From: Gp6-AA40 sp032156805
GTDB taxonomy: Bacteria; Acidobacteriota; Vicinamibacteria; Vicinamibacterales; UBA2999
DNA length: 49,939 nt
Assembly: GCA_032156805.1 (NCBI GenBank)
Contig: JALDXQ010000029.1
Location: forward strand, 1 to 49,939
Reading direction: 5' to 3'
This document shows positions 27,515 through 37,280 of this stretch, one piece after another. The stretch's first letter is position 1, and every line of letters begins with the position of its first letter. The notes under the pieces were generated by a model. The model searched no databases. It had not been told where the DNA came from and saw only the letters and a list, made by a program, of their open reading frames with translations. The translations under genes were made by a program, and so were the position numbers.

Positions 27515-28021
27515 CTATTTACCGGCAACGCGCTTGAACACCAGCTTGATGGGAGTTTCCTTGCCACTTGGGTCGATCGCCACCACATCGATGGTCATGG
27601 TCTTGCCGTCGGCGTCTATCCGTCTGACACCCCTGGTGTTGATCTGGCCATTCACCTTGGCAATGACGTTGACCGCATGATCATCGATAACGGTTTCTGC
27701 GTAGGTAAGTGGCGTCTTGGTACCGTCGATCTGGAGAGTCGCCAGTGGTATCGATTGGTATTGCGGATAGTCCTTGCCGTCGCTCTTCGACACTATCTGG
27801 ATGAAGTCCGGATGGCCATTAGTCAACTTTCGGGTGACCAGATTGACGAGATAGCCGTCGGGGCGAAGGTCAAAGCTGCGCGTTTCGGAGGCCAGCGGAA
27901 ACGTTGCCGGCAACACGGAAGACTTGAGGTCGAGCTCCCAAATCCCTAGGACTTGCGGCACCTGTGCGTTGGCGCGCGCCAGCAACAATGACCATACAAG
28001 CAGCGCAATCGTTTTCTTCAT
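27515..28021 (-). CDS. Secreted lipocalin-like protein of unknown function
   Basis: A 168-residue protein with a clear signal peptide (MKKTIALLVWSLLLARANAQ). The mature part contains GIWELDLKSSVLPATFPLAS and repeated beta-strands ending VVAIDPSGKETPIKLVFKRV. The opening GxWELDxxSSxxP and the strand-rich body resemble small periplasmic proteins of Acidobacteriota that may form a beta-barrel or beta-sandwich. No enzymatic motif is visible. The ATG at 28021 is preferred because of the signal peptide. Confidence 0.65.
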   Translation of the reverse strand: MKKTIALLVWSLLLARANAQVPQVLGIWELDLKSSVLPATFPLASETRSFDLRPDGYLVNLVTRKLTNGHPDFIQIVSKSDGKDYPQYQSIPLATLQIDGTKTPLTYAETVIDDHAVNVIAKVNGQINTRGVRRIDADGKTMTIDVVAIDPSGKETPIKLVFKRVAGK

Positions 28022-28073
28022 GCCATAGTCTCCTGAAGGCAGTTTGGAACCAGATAACTCCGATTCAAGGCGC

Positions 28074-28140
28074 TCACTCCGCTCTAAGCGCGGCGATTGG
28101 TTCCAGTCGGATCGCATGGATGGCCGGGGCCAGGCAGGCC
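28074..28140 (-). pseudogene. MacB/FtsX-type permease C-terminal tail
   Basis: The minus strand encodes APAIHAIRLEPIAALRAE then stop, the standard end (R...DPxxALRxE) of ABC-type MacB permeases. Nothing before it is recognisable. A short relic, consistent with the PadR/permease gene style nearby. Confidence 0.45.
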
Positions 28141-28206
28141 CGGCTTTCGTCCTCACTCTCCGGTAGGCCGGGAGGGAGCGCAAGTTCGCGCTGGCTCATC
28201 GTGCGT

Positions 28207-28785
28207 TCATAGGCCGCTGCCGCGGCTGGCGGGCGGCACGATGCCGTTGAGGCGGAGGTACACCACCATCTGCCCGTAGATTTCCTGGCTGTGCTGCATG
28301 GACCAGTAGAACGCGCGCAGGCGGCTGGCGAACGGCCCCATGAACCCCCCCGCTGCGATGCGCTCGTTCAACTGCTGGTCGGTGAACCCCTTCAGCACGA
28401 CCTCCAAGTAGTCCATCGACTGGCGCAGTGCGGTCATCACTTCGGCCTTCGTGGCGGCCTTCAGGTTGATAGCGGGCGCCGGGGTCTTGCCGCCGAGCAC
28501 CCCGGCGACGAACTGGTTTGCCTGCACGACATGCATGATCTGTTCGCCGTAGCTCCGCTGCGCCGGCGTGGGCTTGTAGCCGAACTTGTCGTCCGGCATC
28601 GCGTCGGCCGCGTTCACGAGCAACTCCTTCTGTATGGCCCAGTCCGCCTGCACATCTCCCGCAAGCGTCGTGATGGTCGGCGATGCCGGCGGTCCGCCCC
28701 GCCCTTGCGGTCCTTGCGCGGATCCTGTGTGAGCCAATCCGAGTGCGAGCAGCGTTGCCGCCGCCATGAGTAATGGGTTCTTCAT
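28207..28785 (-). CDS. DinB-family protein, exported
   Basis: A 192-residue protein with a signal peptide (MKNPLLMAAATLLALGLAHT, then GSAQG) and a four-helix DinB-like bundle: DWAIQKELLVNAADAMPDDKF, SYGEQIMHVVQANQFVAGVL, LEVVLKGFTDQQLNERI and MQHSQEIYGQMVVYLRLNGI. Histidines in HVVQAN and MQHSQE are positioned like the metal ligands of the superfamily. Family members include thiol-dependent enzymes. It is followed on the same strand by 14 bases and then the stop of the esterase gene, so the two may form an operon with the esterase first. Confidence 0.78.
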   Translation of the reverse strand: MKNPLLMAAATLLALGLAHTGSAQGPQGRGGPPASPTITTLAGDVQADWAIQKELLVNAADAMPDDKFGYKPTPAQRSYGEQIMHVVQANQFVAGVLGGKTPAPAINLKAATKAEVMTALRQSMDYLEVVLKGFTDQQLNERIAAGGFMGPFASRLRAFYWSMQHSQEIYGQMVVYLRLNGIVPPASRGSGL

Positions 28786-28799
28786 AGACTCTCCTCTGA

Positions 28800-30320
28800 T
28801 CATCGGCAGACGAAACTGTTGGCCTTGGACGGATCGCCGCTGCGGTAGTACGGAAGTCTCGGCCAGGCACACACGGGGCGCTCGAAGCCTCCGGCGCGGT
28901 TTTTCGCCACCATCGAGTTCGGCTCCACGCCCTTCTCAACCCATTCCTCGAGAGCAGCGAGCGGATCGAACGTACCCGCGCCAGGGCCACCGCCGCAGTG
29001 ATCCACGCCTGGAAGCGTAAACAGCCGGATATCGGAGCCACCGTTGGCCTTCACAGCACTCTCGTAGTAGTCGATCGTGCCCAAAGGCGATGTGGTGACA
29101 TCGTCAAGACCGTGCCACAGGAGGAGCTTGCCGCCACGCCGCAGAAATCTCCTCAGATCGGTGGACGTCGCCTCGTATTCTTTGGCAAACGCCGTGCGGT
29201 GAATCGCCTCCTGCTGCTTCTGAATATCGAACTTCGCGTGATCGAAGCCCGAGTCACCGAACATCAGTGGGACCAGGTCTCCCAGGTTACCGTTCAGGAA
29301 GTTGCGCGGCCCCGCCGGTGTCGTAGGCATGACGATTGGGTTCCAGCCCATCTCGCTGCCTCGTGTCAGCCCATAGTTGCCGACAACGCCAGACGGTGTC
29401 CGCACCGTGCGATACACGGCATTCAGCGCATCGACCTGAGGTGGGGTGAGGCAACTGGCACCCGCCTCTCCCGCTTTGCATGCCAGCGATTCCGGTTTCC
29501 ATTCACAGCGGCGGGGATCGGTGATCACGCCATCCTTCAGGCCATCGGTCGCATCACACGCCGACAGGACCGCCTCGTGCACAAGCGTGATCTGCTCCAC
29601 CGGGACAGCCGCGCCAGGCGCCTTGAAGATCTGGTCGCGCACTACGGTGCTCGACTGGGTAAGCAGACTGTGGACCGGCGCACCGGCCGCCACGCCGTCA
29701 TAGTCATCCGGATAGCGCTGCGCTTCCATCAGGCCCATCCGTCCGCCAGTGGAGCACCCCTGGAAATAGCTCTTTGTCGCGGGGCGGCCGTAGTAGCTGG
29801 CAATGACGCCCTTCCCCAGAACCGTCATCTCGTGAACGGCGCGGTGGCTGAAATCGGTGACTGCAACGGGGTTGTTGGGGATCCACGACGTGTCGATACG
29901 CGACGGACTTGGATGACCACCGTCCGTCTGGGCCGTGGCATAGCCGCGCGGTAGACCGGCGTCGGCCGCTCTGCTCGGTCCCGTCACAAATGGCGGAGCG
30001 CGTAAGTCGAGGATACCGGCGAAGCCGCCTCCACCGAGGCCCAGCATCCGGCCATTCCAGTTGTCGGGCAGGCGGAAAACGGCCGTGATCTTCGAGCTGG
30101 CCACAGGACTGATCTGCGCAGTGACTTCGCAGAAAGCTGGCGTGCCCGTCTCGGCATCAGCGGGAACCGCCACCGCCTTCTGCACAACCGTGTTGGGAAA
30201 CAGCCCCGGCCGAGTCAGGTCCTCGCAGTTCGGCGCCGCGCCAACATGTTGTGCCCGCATGGCGCAGATCGCGGCCAGCACCCCCCACAGCAGCCACTTA
30301 CGCGTGATTCGCATCGTCAT
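28800..30320 (-). CDS. Tannase / feruloyl esterase family hydrolase
   Basis: A 506-residue secreted alpha/beta hydrolase of the tannase/feruloyl esterase family, acting on ester bonds of plant phenolics. It has a signal peptide (residues 1-28), then NWNGRMLGLGGGGFAGILDL (oxyanion region), the nucleophile YFQGCSTGGRMGL (Ser near 190), the acid HGLDDVTTSP and the base LPGVDHCGGG. The cysteines next to Ser and His form the CS-D-HC disulfide motif that marks the family. Full length. It is transcribed away from padR, with which it shares a short divergent region. Confidence 0.88.
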   Translation of the reverse strand: MTMRITRKWLLWGVLAAICAMRAQHVGAAPNCEDLTRPGLFPNTVVQKAVAVPADAETGTPAFCEVTAQISPVASSKITAVFRLPDNWNGRMLGLGGGGFAGILDLRAPPFVTGPSRAADAGLPRGYATAQTDGGHPSPSRIDTSWIPNNPVAVTDFSHRAVHEMTVLGKGVIASYYGRPATKSYFQGCSTGGRMGLMEAQRYPDDYDGVAAGAPVHSLLTQSSTVVRDQIFKAPGAAVPVEQITLVHEAVLSACDATDGLKDGVITDPRRCEWKPESLACKAGEAGASCLTPPQVDALNAVYRTVRTPSGVVGNYGLTRGSEMGWNPIVMPTTPAGPRNFLNGNLGDLVPLMFGDSGFDHAKFDIQKQQEAIHRTAFAKEYEATSTDLRRFLRRGGKLLLWHGLDDVTTSPLGTIDYYESAVKANGGSDIRLFTLPGVDHCGGGPGAGTFDPLAALEEWVEKGVEPNSMVAKNRAGGFERPVCAWPRLPYYRSGDPSKANSFVCR

Positions 30321-30418
30321 TCCCCCAATCGAAAGGGCCGGCGTTCTGCCATTTGTTCTGCAGAAGAAAACATATAGCCAGATCGGATGTCAAGGCCACA
30401 CGCGAACAAGAACGAAGC

Positions 30419-30449
30419 TTGACAAGCGCCGGCCCGTATGTCTTATTCT
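30419..30449 (+). promoter_or_regulatory. Probable promoter of the PadR gene
   Basis: TTGACA at 30419-30424 and TATTCT at 30444-30449 (19-base spacer) form a sigma-70-like pair. The predicted start of transcription, about 30456, lies only a few bases before the ATG at 30459, so the mRNA may be leaderless. A palindrome TTCTGCAGAA at 30356-30365 in the divergent region could bind the regulator. Computed by eye. Confidence 0.4.
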
Positions 30450-30458
30450 GTAAAACAA

Positions 30459-30791
30459 ATGCCTCGCGGAGACTTTCTCGGCTCGCTCGAGCAGATCGTG
30501 ATGCTCGCCGTCATGCGGCTGGGCGCCGATGCGTACGGGATGACGGTTCGCCGCGAGATTGAAGAGCGGACGGGCCGGGAGATTTCCATCGGCGCGGTGT
30601 ATGCAACGCTCGAGCGGCTCGAAGCGAAGGGCTACGTCAGCTCTTTTACTGGCGAACCGACGGCGGAGCGGGGCGGACGCGCGAAACGGCACTTCGAAAT
30701 CGAAGCCGCCGGACACCAGGCCCTCAACGCGTCACAAAACGCGCTCAAGAACATGTCCGAAGGCCTCAGCCGCCGGTGGAAGCGGGCATGA
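30459..30791 (+). CDS. PadR-family transcriptional regulator
   Basis: A 110-residue winged helix-turn-helix protein: FLGSLEQIVMLAVMRLGADA, then YGMTVRREIEERTGREISIG and VYATLERLEAKGYVSSFTG. The C-terminal helix is the dimerisation arm. Such regulators usually repress a nearby transporter or membrane gene; here the next gene overlaps its stop by four bases (ATGA). The ATG at 30459 starts the conserved part; an earlier in-frame ATG at 30438 lies upstream of the -10 box and is less likely. Confidence 0.88.
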   Translation: MPRGDFLGSLEQIVMLAVMRLGADAYGMTVRREIEERTGREISIGAVYATLERLEAKGYVSSFTGEPTAERGGRAKRHFEIEAAGHQALNASQNALKNMSEGLSRRWKRA

Positions 30792-31342
30792 GTCCATCGA
30801 CGCTCGCCGTCTCGCAATGGATTCTCGCGCGGCTGATGCCGGCCGCCAGGGCGGAAGCCCTGATCGGAGACCTGCTCGAGGAGCGCCGGCTGCGGCTGCA
30901 GGCGGGATCTCACGTCAGCGTCGCCGGATGGTACTGGAGGCAGCTCGCCTCGTCCGTGCCAGTCTTGCTGTGGGCCTCGATGCGGCGCGGCGCGTGGCTC
31001 GTCACTGTCGTCACCGCCGTCGCCAGCTTCATAGCCGCACTCGGCATTCAGCTCGTGCTCCAGTCCGTGCTGTCGCCGATGACGACGTCGAGTGTTGCGC
31101 GCGACGTCATCATGCTTCTCTCCTTCGCCGCCGCACTGGCCGCCTGCGGGTACGTCGCCGCGTCAATCCGTCTCGGGGCGGCGCGACTGCTCGCCTTCCT
31201 CGTGTTTGCCGCGACATGCGCGATGCTGGCGACCATCACGCGCGCCCCGCTCTGGTACGAGGGGTCGCTTCTCGTCCTCGGTCCGCTGGCCACACTCGCC
31301 GGCGCGACTCTGTCCGGGTGGCTACGTCGTGTCTGGCTTTAG
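30788..31342 (+). CDS. Membrane protein with permease-prefix-like start
   Basis: A 184-residue protein coupled to padR. The N-terminus (SQWILARLMPAARAEALIGD, LLEERRLR) resembles the permease prefix domain found at the start of PadR-linked MacB permeases in Acidobacteriota. Four to five hydrophobic segments follow. There is no permease core, so it is a stand-alone relative. Transport partner not visible. Confidence 0.65.
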   Translation: MSPSTLAVSQWILARLMPAARAEALIGDLLEERRLRLQAGSHVSVAGWYWRQLASSVPVLLWASMRRGAWLVTVVTAVASFIAALGIQLVLQSVLSPMTTSSVARDVIMLLSFAAALAACGYVAASIRLGAARLLAFLVFAATCAMLATITRAPLWYEGSLLVLGPLATLAGATLSGWLRRVWL

Positions 31343-31589
31343 CTGGACTTCTCAGGCGTCCGCTGTACGCGAGGGCGCGGACGCCGCGTGACCCGGTGTG
31401 CCTCGCCAATATTCCAACCGTCCGCGATTCACCGACGCAGACGCTCTCACCGCATATGAAGCGCAGACGACCACCGTCCCGATGACGCTCGCACCGATCG
31501 CGATTGGCGACGCGCAACGGTCTCACCATCGTCACAGTTGCCGTTTGCGCAGTCGTTCGGATCTGATCGACCTTTACCGCGTGTAGTAG

Positions 31590-32348
31590 CTCGCGCCGCC
31601 GCGCGTTCACTGCAAAGAATCGAATCCTCGGCGGAGCCCGGCCGGCGCTCCTGCGCATGACCGTGGGGTCGCGAAGGCGATCCTGAGTGCAAGGTCCGCC
31701 AAGACCTGGGCGTTGGACCGAGACACGTCGATCTAGCAGCGCGTGGCCTCGGCGCAGGTAGCCGCTCGGACGACAGTGGGCGACACGTACTGGGAGACGC
31801 GTCGACGAGGTCATCACCCGATACGTCCGGTGACAGGATTCGGGGTCGCATTCGAACTGGCCAAGGTGATTCGCAATAAATGTGCGCCAGGTCTGTGACG
31901 GTCTCTTCGGCCGTTCTCGCAGGTAACGCGACACGGTGCGCTCTGACACGACGAGTCCGAGCTTGAGCAGTTCGCCGTGAATTCGCGGCGCGCCCCACAG
32001 CCGATTCTCGTCGGCCAGGCGCGCAATAAGATCGCGACACGTCGAATCGATTCGCGGTCGTCCAGGACGTCGCGAAGGGCGCCACCAGCCGCGAACGAAC
32101 TGAGCGCGGTGCCACCGATCGACGGTGGCCGGTTGAACCAGCACCAGTGCGTCGCGCCACCGTGGCCATACCCGTCGCAAGATCAGCCACAGCAGACAGT
32201 CAGACCGTCGAAAGCGCCGATTCGAACGTGCGCGGACCGCCAATTGGTGGCGCAGCGCGAGGATCTCGAGCAGGAGGTCTCAACGCGTGGCCAGCGCGAA
32301 TCGGATGGCTACGGGAATCCGAATGACCTGCTGCATCGCGCGTAGCAT
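31590..32348 (-). pseudogene. Degenerate integrase-core transposase
   Basis: The minus strand reads LEILALRHQLAVRARSNRRF, LVQPATVDRWHRAQF, NRLWGAPRIHGELLKLGLVV and SQTWRTFIANHLGQF, an IS481-like N-terminal half in good frame. Past about 31850 the frame breaks: pieces such as HALLDRRVSVQRPGLGGPC are out of phase with the catalytic core. Nothing from 31343 to 31590 is recognisable. This remnant ends just before the TIR region. Confidence 0.65.
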
Positions 32349-32417
32349 GGCCACCGACTACACCAACGTCAATGATTTGTGCCCCGGACGTAAAAGTGGC
32401 GAGGCACACCTGATACG

Positions 32418-32439
32418 CGTAGTCCTAACGTAGTCCAAT
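32418..32439. repeat. Tandem 11-bp repeat (copy 2 of 5)
   Basis: CGTAGTCCTAA then CGTAGTCCAAT. It is followed by ACGCCCAAACACC and further sequence (CCAGAGACCAG) also present after the copies at 43564 and 49613, but the tRNA-Cys fragment that follows those copies is absent here. It marks the left side of the TIR-gene segment. Confidence 0.6.
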
Positions 32440-32615
32440 AACGCCCAAACACCGGGCAGAACGGGAGTGCTGGACAAACCAGAGACCAGCACGAGACAAC
32501 ACAATCGACTACTCGTCGCTGACTAGCCGAGTGGAGGCCCTCCAACGGCTGGGGCAATTTCCCGTCTGATGTGGACCGGAATGAAGCCGCGCTGAGCCTA
32601 CAATACGCGCATCTC

Positions 32616-35600
32616 ATGGCGGGCAGGATCTCGAGCCGATTCGACTGGTCGCTCCTCCTCGGCTACGACATCTTCATCTCCTACAAACGCGGCGCCGCGG
32701 CGTCGGTCTACAGCCGCAACCTGCGTAACGCGCTGTCGGACGTGGGGTTCAAGTGCTTCCTCGATCAGGAGCAGACCGAGGGCGGCGTCGAGCTGACACC
32801 CGCACTGCGGAAAGCGCTGCGCCGCACCCGTCTGCTGGTGGTGCTCGTCGAGCCCAACGTCGTCCGCTCTGAGTACGTTCCGGGAGAGATCGGCACGTTT
32901 CGCGCGCGTCGCCGCGGCCGCATCGTGCCGATCAACGTCGGGTCGTTCCTGCAGGCCGGCAAGCCGCAGCCGGCGCCATTCGATTACTTGCAGACGCTGA
33001 CATGGCTCGACGAGGCCGAACGCAGCTTCGAGTCGGGGTCGCCAAGCGAGCCGATCGTCAGCGGCATCCGAACGTCGTTCGGGCGACTGCGGGTGGCTGC
33101 GATCAGCCGTGCGATCACCTGGGCCGCCCTCCTGATCCTGACGACGGCGGCTATCGTCGCGCTGCTGCAACGGCAGTCGGCGCTGCGCGAAGCGGAGCTC
33201 TCGCTGGCACAGGCGTACTCATCGGATCTCAATCTTGCGGAGCTCGCGCACGATCGCCGCGACACACCGGCGGTGCTCGAGTTCCTGACGCGATACGCCG
33301 ATCGACCTGACGGTGGGCGGATACCTGAGTTCGGCTGGCGGCATCTCTGGGGGCAGTACACGGGCGAGCGCCGCCGCTTGACGCACGACGCCGCCGCGTC
33401 GTGGGTCGCCCTCTCGCCGGACGGTTCGACGATGGTGACAACGACCGCACCGAGCGGCGCCAACAAGGGCGCTGTCGCGCGCGTGTGGGACATGCCCGCG
33501 GGCACTCTCCGCCACAAGATCGACTTGTCGGTGTACACGAATGCCGGCCCCGTCGCATTTGCGCCCGACGGACGCCGATTCGCCGCGGTCGTGCAGGACT
33601 ACGGCCGTGACGAGCAGCAGATCATCGTCTGGGAGAGCCGCACTGGAAATGAGTTGCGCACGATTGTCGCGACTGGAGCTGGCGGCGGCCTTGCCTTCAC
33701 GCGCGACGGCCGATCAATCGTGGCGCCGTGTGCGCGCGGCCTCAACGCGCCGTTTCAGATCTGGGACGTCGAGACCGGAGCCGCACGCTTCACGAACCAG
33801 ATGCCGGAGGGCCTCGAGAAGATCTCGGCGTGGGCGTACGCGCCGGATGGGCGGACCGTCGCCGTGGCCTTTGCCGAGACATTTGTCAAAGGCGTTTTTC
33901 TTCCGCCGCACATCGGCGTGTGGGACACTGACACGCGCAGTCTGCGCGCGGACTTCACCAAAGGCGACAGCTTGCGCGGCACGCTGCAGGCAGTTGGCGG
34001 GCTCGCGTATTCGCCCGACAGCAGCGTGCTCGCTGCCGCGGTCGGCACGGCAATGTCGGCTACCGGCTATACCGTGTCTCCTGACGGACGGGTGTGGCTC
34101 TGGGCCCTGGACTCGGCGATGCCGCTCGCGGTGCTGCGGGATCACCGAGCGGGCACGCACTCGGTCGCGTACTCGCGCGATGGCGCGTGGCTCGCGACCG
34201 CGAGCGGTGCACCCGACATATCGTCGCCCGGCAAGGACAGCGAGCTGATCATCCGCGACGCTCGCAGTCTGAAGGCGCACGCGACGGTGACGCAGGCTCA
34301 AACCGGGTTCGTCAGCCAGCTCGTGTTCTCACCGGCCAACTCGATGCTCGCCGTCGTTGCGGCAGATGCGATCGTCACGCTGGTCGATGCGGAAAGCGGG
34401 CAAGTGCTACAGGAGCTTCGCGGCCACAGCGCGCCCATCACGTCGGTGGTGTTCACGAACGACGGGCGCGGCCTGGTGACCGCCAGCTCCGATGGCAGCA
34501 CTCGCATCTGGGCAACGGACAGGCCGCGCGATGCGATGTCATTTGGCGAGCCTAGCGAAGAGATCAGCGCGACCGCCGTCTCGCGTGACGGGAACATCAT
34601 GGCGCTCGGACTCAGGAGCGCGCGTGTGGTCCTCGACGATGTCTCGCGGCCCGGCGTCGCACGCCGGCTGCTTCCGGCGCCGGCGGCGGTCGAGCAGTTG
34701 GCGTTCAGCGGCGATGGCCGCCGCCTTGTCGGCCACACCGGCACCGACCTTCTCGTCTGGAACCTCGAGACCGGCACTCTGTGGCGACAGTTTGCTGCGG
34801 CGGAGGGCGTGGTTCACGCGCTTGGCGTGGACGAGGCTGGGCAACTCGTCACGGCCGCGGTTGGCGGCACGAGCGCTTCGTCGGTGGCTATCGAACGATG
34901 GGATGTGGAAGGTAGCCGGCAGGTCGCGAGGAGGCCGCTTGGCGGATTCGACGAGTTCCTCGCGATGAGCGATGACGGGAACGCGATTGTCGTACGGCGC
35001 GATCTGGAAGCCATCGAGATCCACGATGTGCTGACGGGAGCGCTGCGTTTCCGCAGCCGGAGCGACAAGGGCGCAGAGACCTCTGTCGCGGCGCTGTCGC
35101 GCGACGGCGCCAGGATCGCGATCGCCGAGAGCGGCCGCTTCTCGCGTCCGCGCGGCGTGCGCGTGCTGGACACCCGCACGAGGGCGACGATTGCCGAGTT
35201 GCCGGCGCGCGCGGAGGGTATCCATACGCTCGCATTCGATGCGTCGGGCCGGGTGCTCGTGTCTTCTGGCTATGCCACCGCGATGGTGAGTCTCTCTCCG
35301 CGTGCCGAGCTCGCTCAGACGATGGGCCGGGTGCGAATCTGGGACGTCGAGCGCGCCACCGAACGCGCGAGCGCATCGGTAACGTCGGCCAACATCAACG
35401 CGGTGACGCGGCGATTGCAGTCGCGGCTCCACGTGCTCGGCGACGGAGGCGCGATTGCCGTGAAGGAGCGTGGTGGGCTGGTGCGGATCGATGCACACAC
35501 GGGACATATCACAGCAGCGTCGCGCCCCGAGCCTGCCGACGTGCACTCCGTCGCGATCACGGGCGATGCGCGCACGTTCGTCACCACGATGCGGCCGGGG

Positions 35601-37280
35601 GAAGAGGGCATGGGCGACATTGTCAAGATCTTCGACGCCCGGCAACCGGCGACACCGCTGGTGTTGCCTGACCTTCCGCCCGCGGAGGCGTGGTCGATCG
35701 CGTTCTCGAGTGATGGACGGATGCTCGCGGTTGGCAGCGAAGGCGGGACAATACGCTTGTACGACACCGGCACGGCTGCAGTAATCGCGGTGCTCGAGGG
35801 GCACCGCGGGTCTGCGCGTTCGTTAGCGTTCAGCGCTGACGGCAGAACACTTACGGCGTCGACGGCGGATGCTGACGTGCGGCAGGAATGGGACCTCGCC
35901 ACCGGCCGGCAGGTGCGCGCGAGCGATGGAGCGAGAGCGAATGTCGAAGCCGATCGTGCGAGCGAGATCGCATCTGCGGTGTCGTTCGATGGCAAGACCA
36001 TCGCCGTCGTGGTCGGCTCCGCGCCAGACTCGATCGCGATTCGCGAGCGATCGAGCGGCAAGGAACTGACGCGCTTGCGCACCGATACCGACGTCCGGGC
36101 GCTTGCGTTCTCGCGCGACGGTCTCGTGGCTGCTGGCTACGCCAGCGGGCGCATCAGGATCTGGCAGCTGCCCGGGACACAACCGACCGCTACGTTGCCC
36201 GATCGGGACCGTGCTGATGGGATGCCACTGCCGCCGGTGCTTGCGCTGGCGTTCGATCCCGTGGCCGCGCGTCTTGCGGCGGGGCACGCTGACGGGATGA
36301 TTGCCGTCTGGGAGAAGAGCGATCGATGGCGTCCCACCGAGGTCACCGGTCACGTGCGCGAAGTGCGTGTGCTCGGGTTCTCTCCCGGAGGCACCACGTT
36401 GGCGTCCGGGGACGCGCAGGGACGCCTCGTGCTGTGGAACGTGCCATCTTCGCAGCAGCCTGAGATGCACGTGGTGCTGCGGCGAGATCGCCGCCTCGCA
36501 GTTGCGGGCGCGTCGCCCGATGGGAAAACGATCATAACGGGCGGCCACGACAAAGCGGTGATGCTGTGGGACGCGGCAACGGCCGCGCCCCAGGCGATGT
36601 TGTTGGGACATACCGCCCCGGTGACGGCTCTGTCCTTTTCCGCGAGCGGTCGATGGCTGTCCACCGCGAGCAGCGCCGAAGTGATCACCTGGGACGTCGC
36701 CGAGCGGCGAAGGCTCAGCACGGTGCAAGGGTCCGCGCCGATCCAACTCTCGGCAGATGGCGAGTGGCTGGTGACCACGATCGACCAGGACACGGTGCAG
36801 GTGTGGCGCGCTCGTTCCGGATCCAGTGAGAAGGTGATAGGCGGGCTCGGTGAACTCGCGCGCGCGCTCGCGCTTTCAGCCGATGGCCAGACGCTGGCGA
36901 TCGCCAGTGAAAGTCGCGCAACCTTGTGGAACGCGCGGACCGGCGCTGCGCTCTCGGGGCTGAGTGGATTTCGCGGCGGCCGATTCGGGGCCGCGACGGT
37001 CTCTCCGGACGGCCACACGCTTGCCACTGCCGGCGAGGGCCGCGTCGATCTGTGGCTCGCCATGACCGGCCGGCGTCTACTGACGCTGGGCGCGATCGAC
37101 GGGGAAGTGGTCGATCTGCGTTTCGCCACAGACGGCACGCAGCTGATCGCTGCGACGAAGAACGGCATCCGACGGTGGCCAGCGCCACGGCCCGCTTCTG
37201 GGATTGCTGCGGCTGAAGCCGTCAAGGAGAGCCCGTTGTTCTCCGCAAGCATTCACGCCGCGACGCGTGCTGAGCGGTAA
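32616..37280 (+). CDS. TIR-TM-WD40 giant protein
   Basis: A 1554-residue protein. Residues about 16-135 form a TIR domain (GYDIFISYKRG ... FKCFLDQEQTEGG ... RTRLLVVLVEP ... SEYVPGEIGTF) that keeps a glutamate at about residue 91 where catalytic TIRs carry the NADase residue. One membrane helix lies at about 162-184. The next segment (SSDLNLAELAHDRRDTPAVL ... EFGWRHLWGQY, 202-248) is the linker normally seen between a Ser/Thr kinase and WD40 repeats. The rest, to the end, is WD40-like repeats with LSPDG and LWDA/VWD motifs, enough for two or three propellers. The ATG at 32616 is preferred to the GTG at 32571. NADase activity and immune function are inferred. Confidence 0.88.
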   Translation: MAGRISSRFDWSLLLGYDIFISYKRGAAASVYSRNLRNALSDVGFKCFLDQEQTEGGVELTPALRKALRRTRLLVVLVEPNVVRSEYVPGEIGTFRARRRGRIVPINVGSFLQAGKPQPAPFDYLQTLTWLDEAERSFESGSPSEPIVSGIRTSFGRLRVAAISRAITWAALLILTTAAIVALLQRQSALREAELSLAQAYSSDLNLAELAHDRRDTPAVLEFLTRYADRPDGGRIPEFGWRHLWGQYTGERRRLTHDAAASWVALSPDGSTMVTTTAPSGANKGAVARVWDMPAGTLRHKIDLSVYTNAGPVAFAPDGRRFAAVVQDYGRDEQQIIVWESRTGNELRTIVATGAGGGLAFTRDGRSIVAPCARGLNAPFQIWDVETGAARFTNQMPEGLEKISAWAYAPDGRTVAVAFAETFVKGVFLPPHIGVWDTDTRSLRADFTKGDSLRGTLQAVGGLAYSPDSSVLAAAVGTAMSATGYTVSPDGRVWLWALDSAMPLAVLRDHRAGTHSVAYSRDGAWLATASGAPDISSPGKDSELIIRDARSLKAHATVTQAQTGFVSQLVFSPANSMLAVVAADAIVTLVDAESGQVLQELRGHSAPITSVVFTNDGRGLVTASSDGSTRIWATDRPRDAMSFGEPSEEISATAVSRDGNIMALGLRSARVVLDDVSRPGVARRLLPAPAAVEQLAFSGDGRRLVGHTGTDLLVWNLETGTLWRQFAAAEGVVHALGVDEAGQLVTAAVGGTSASSVAIERWDVEGSRQVARRPLGGFDEFLAMSDDGNAIVVRRDLEAIEIHDVLTGALRFRSRSDKGAETSVAALSRDGARIAIAESGRFSRPRGVRVLDTRTRATIAELPARAEGIHTLAFDASGRVLVSSGYATAMVSLSPRAELAQTMGRVRIWDVERATERASASVTSANINAVTRRLQSRLHVLGDGGAIAVKERGGLVRIDAHTGHITAASRPEPADVHSVAITGDARTFVTTMRPGEEGMGDIVKIFDARQPATPLVLPDLPPAEAWSIAFSSDGRMLAVGSEGGTIRLYDTGTAAVIAVLEGHRGSARSLAFSADGRTLTASTADADVRQEWDLATGRQVRASDGARANVEADRASEIASAVSFDGKTIAVVVGSAPDSIAIRERSSGKELTRLRTDTDVRALAFSRDGLVAAGYASGRIRIWQLPGTQPTATLPDRDRADGMPLPPVLALAFDPVAARLAAGHADGMIAVWEKSDRWRPTEVTGHVREVRVLGFSPGGTTLASGDAQGRLVLWNVPSSQQPEMHVVLRRDRRLAVAGASPDGKTIITGGHDKAVMLWDAATAAPQAMLLGHTAPVTALSFSASGRWLSTASSAEVITWDVAERRRLSTVQGSAPIQLSADGEWLVTTIDQDTVQVWRARSGSSEKVIGGLGELARALALSADGQTLAIASESRATLWNARTGAALSGLSGFRGGRFGAATVSPDGHTLATAGEGRVDLWLAMTGRRLLTLGAIDGEVVDLRFATDGTQLIAATKNGIRRWPAPRPASGIAAAEAVKESPLFSASIHAATRAER

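Noticed and set aside
34539..35804. A 421-residue minus-strand frame inside the TIR-WD40 gene
   Set aside because: Shadow of the WD40 frame; no family-like motif and the same skewed composition.
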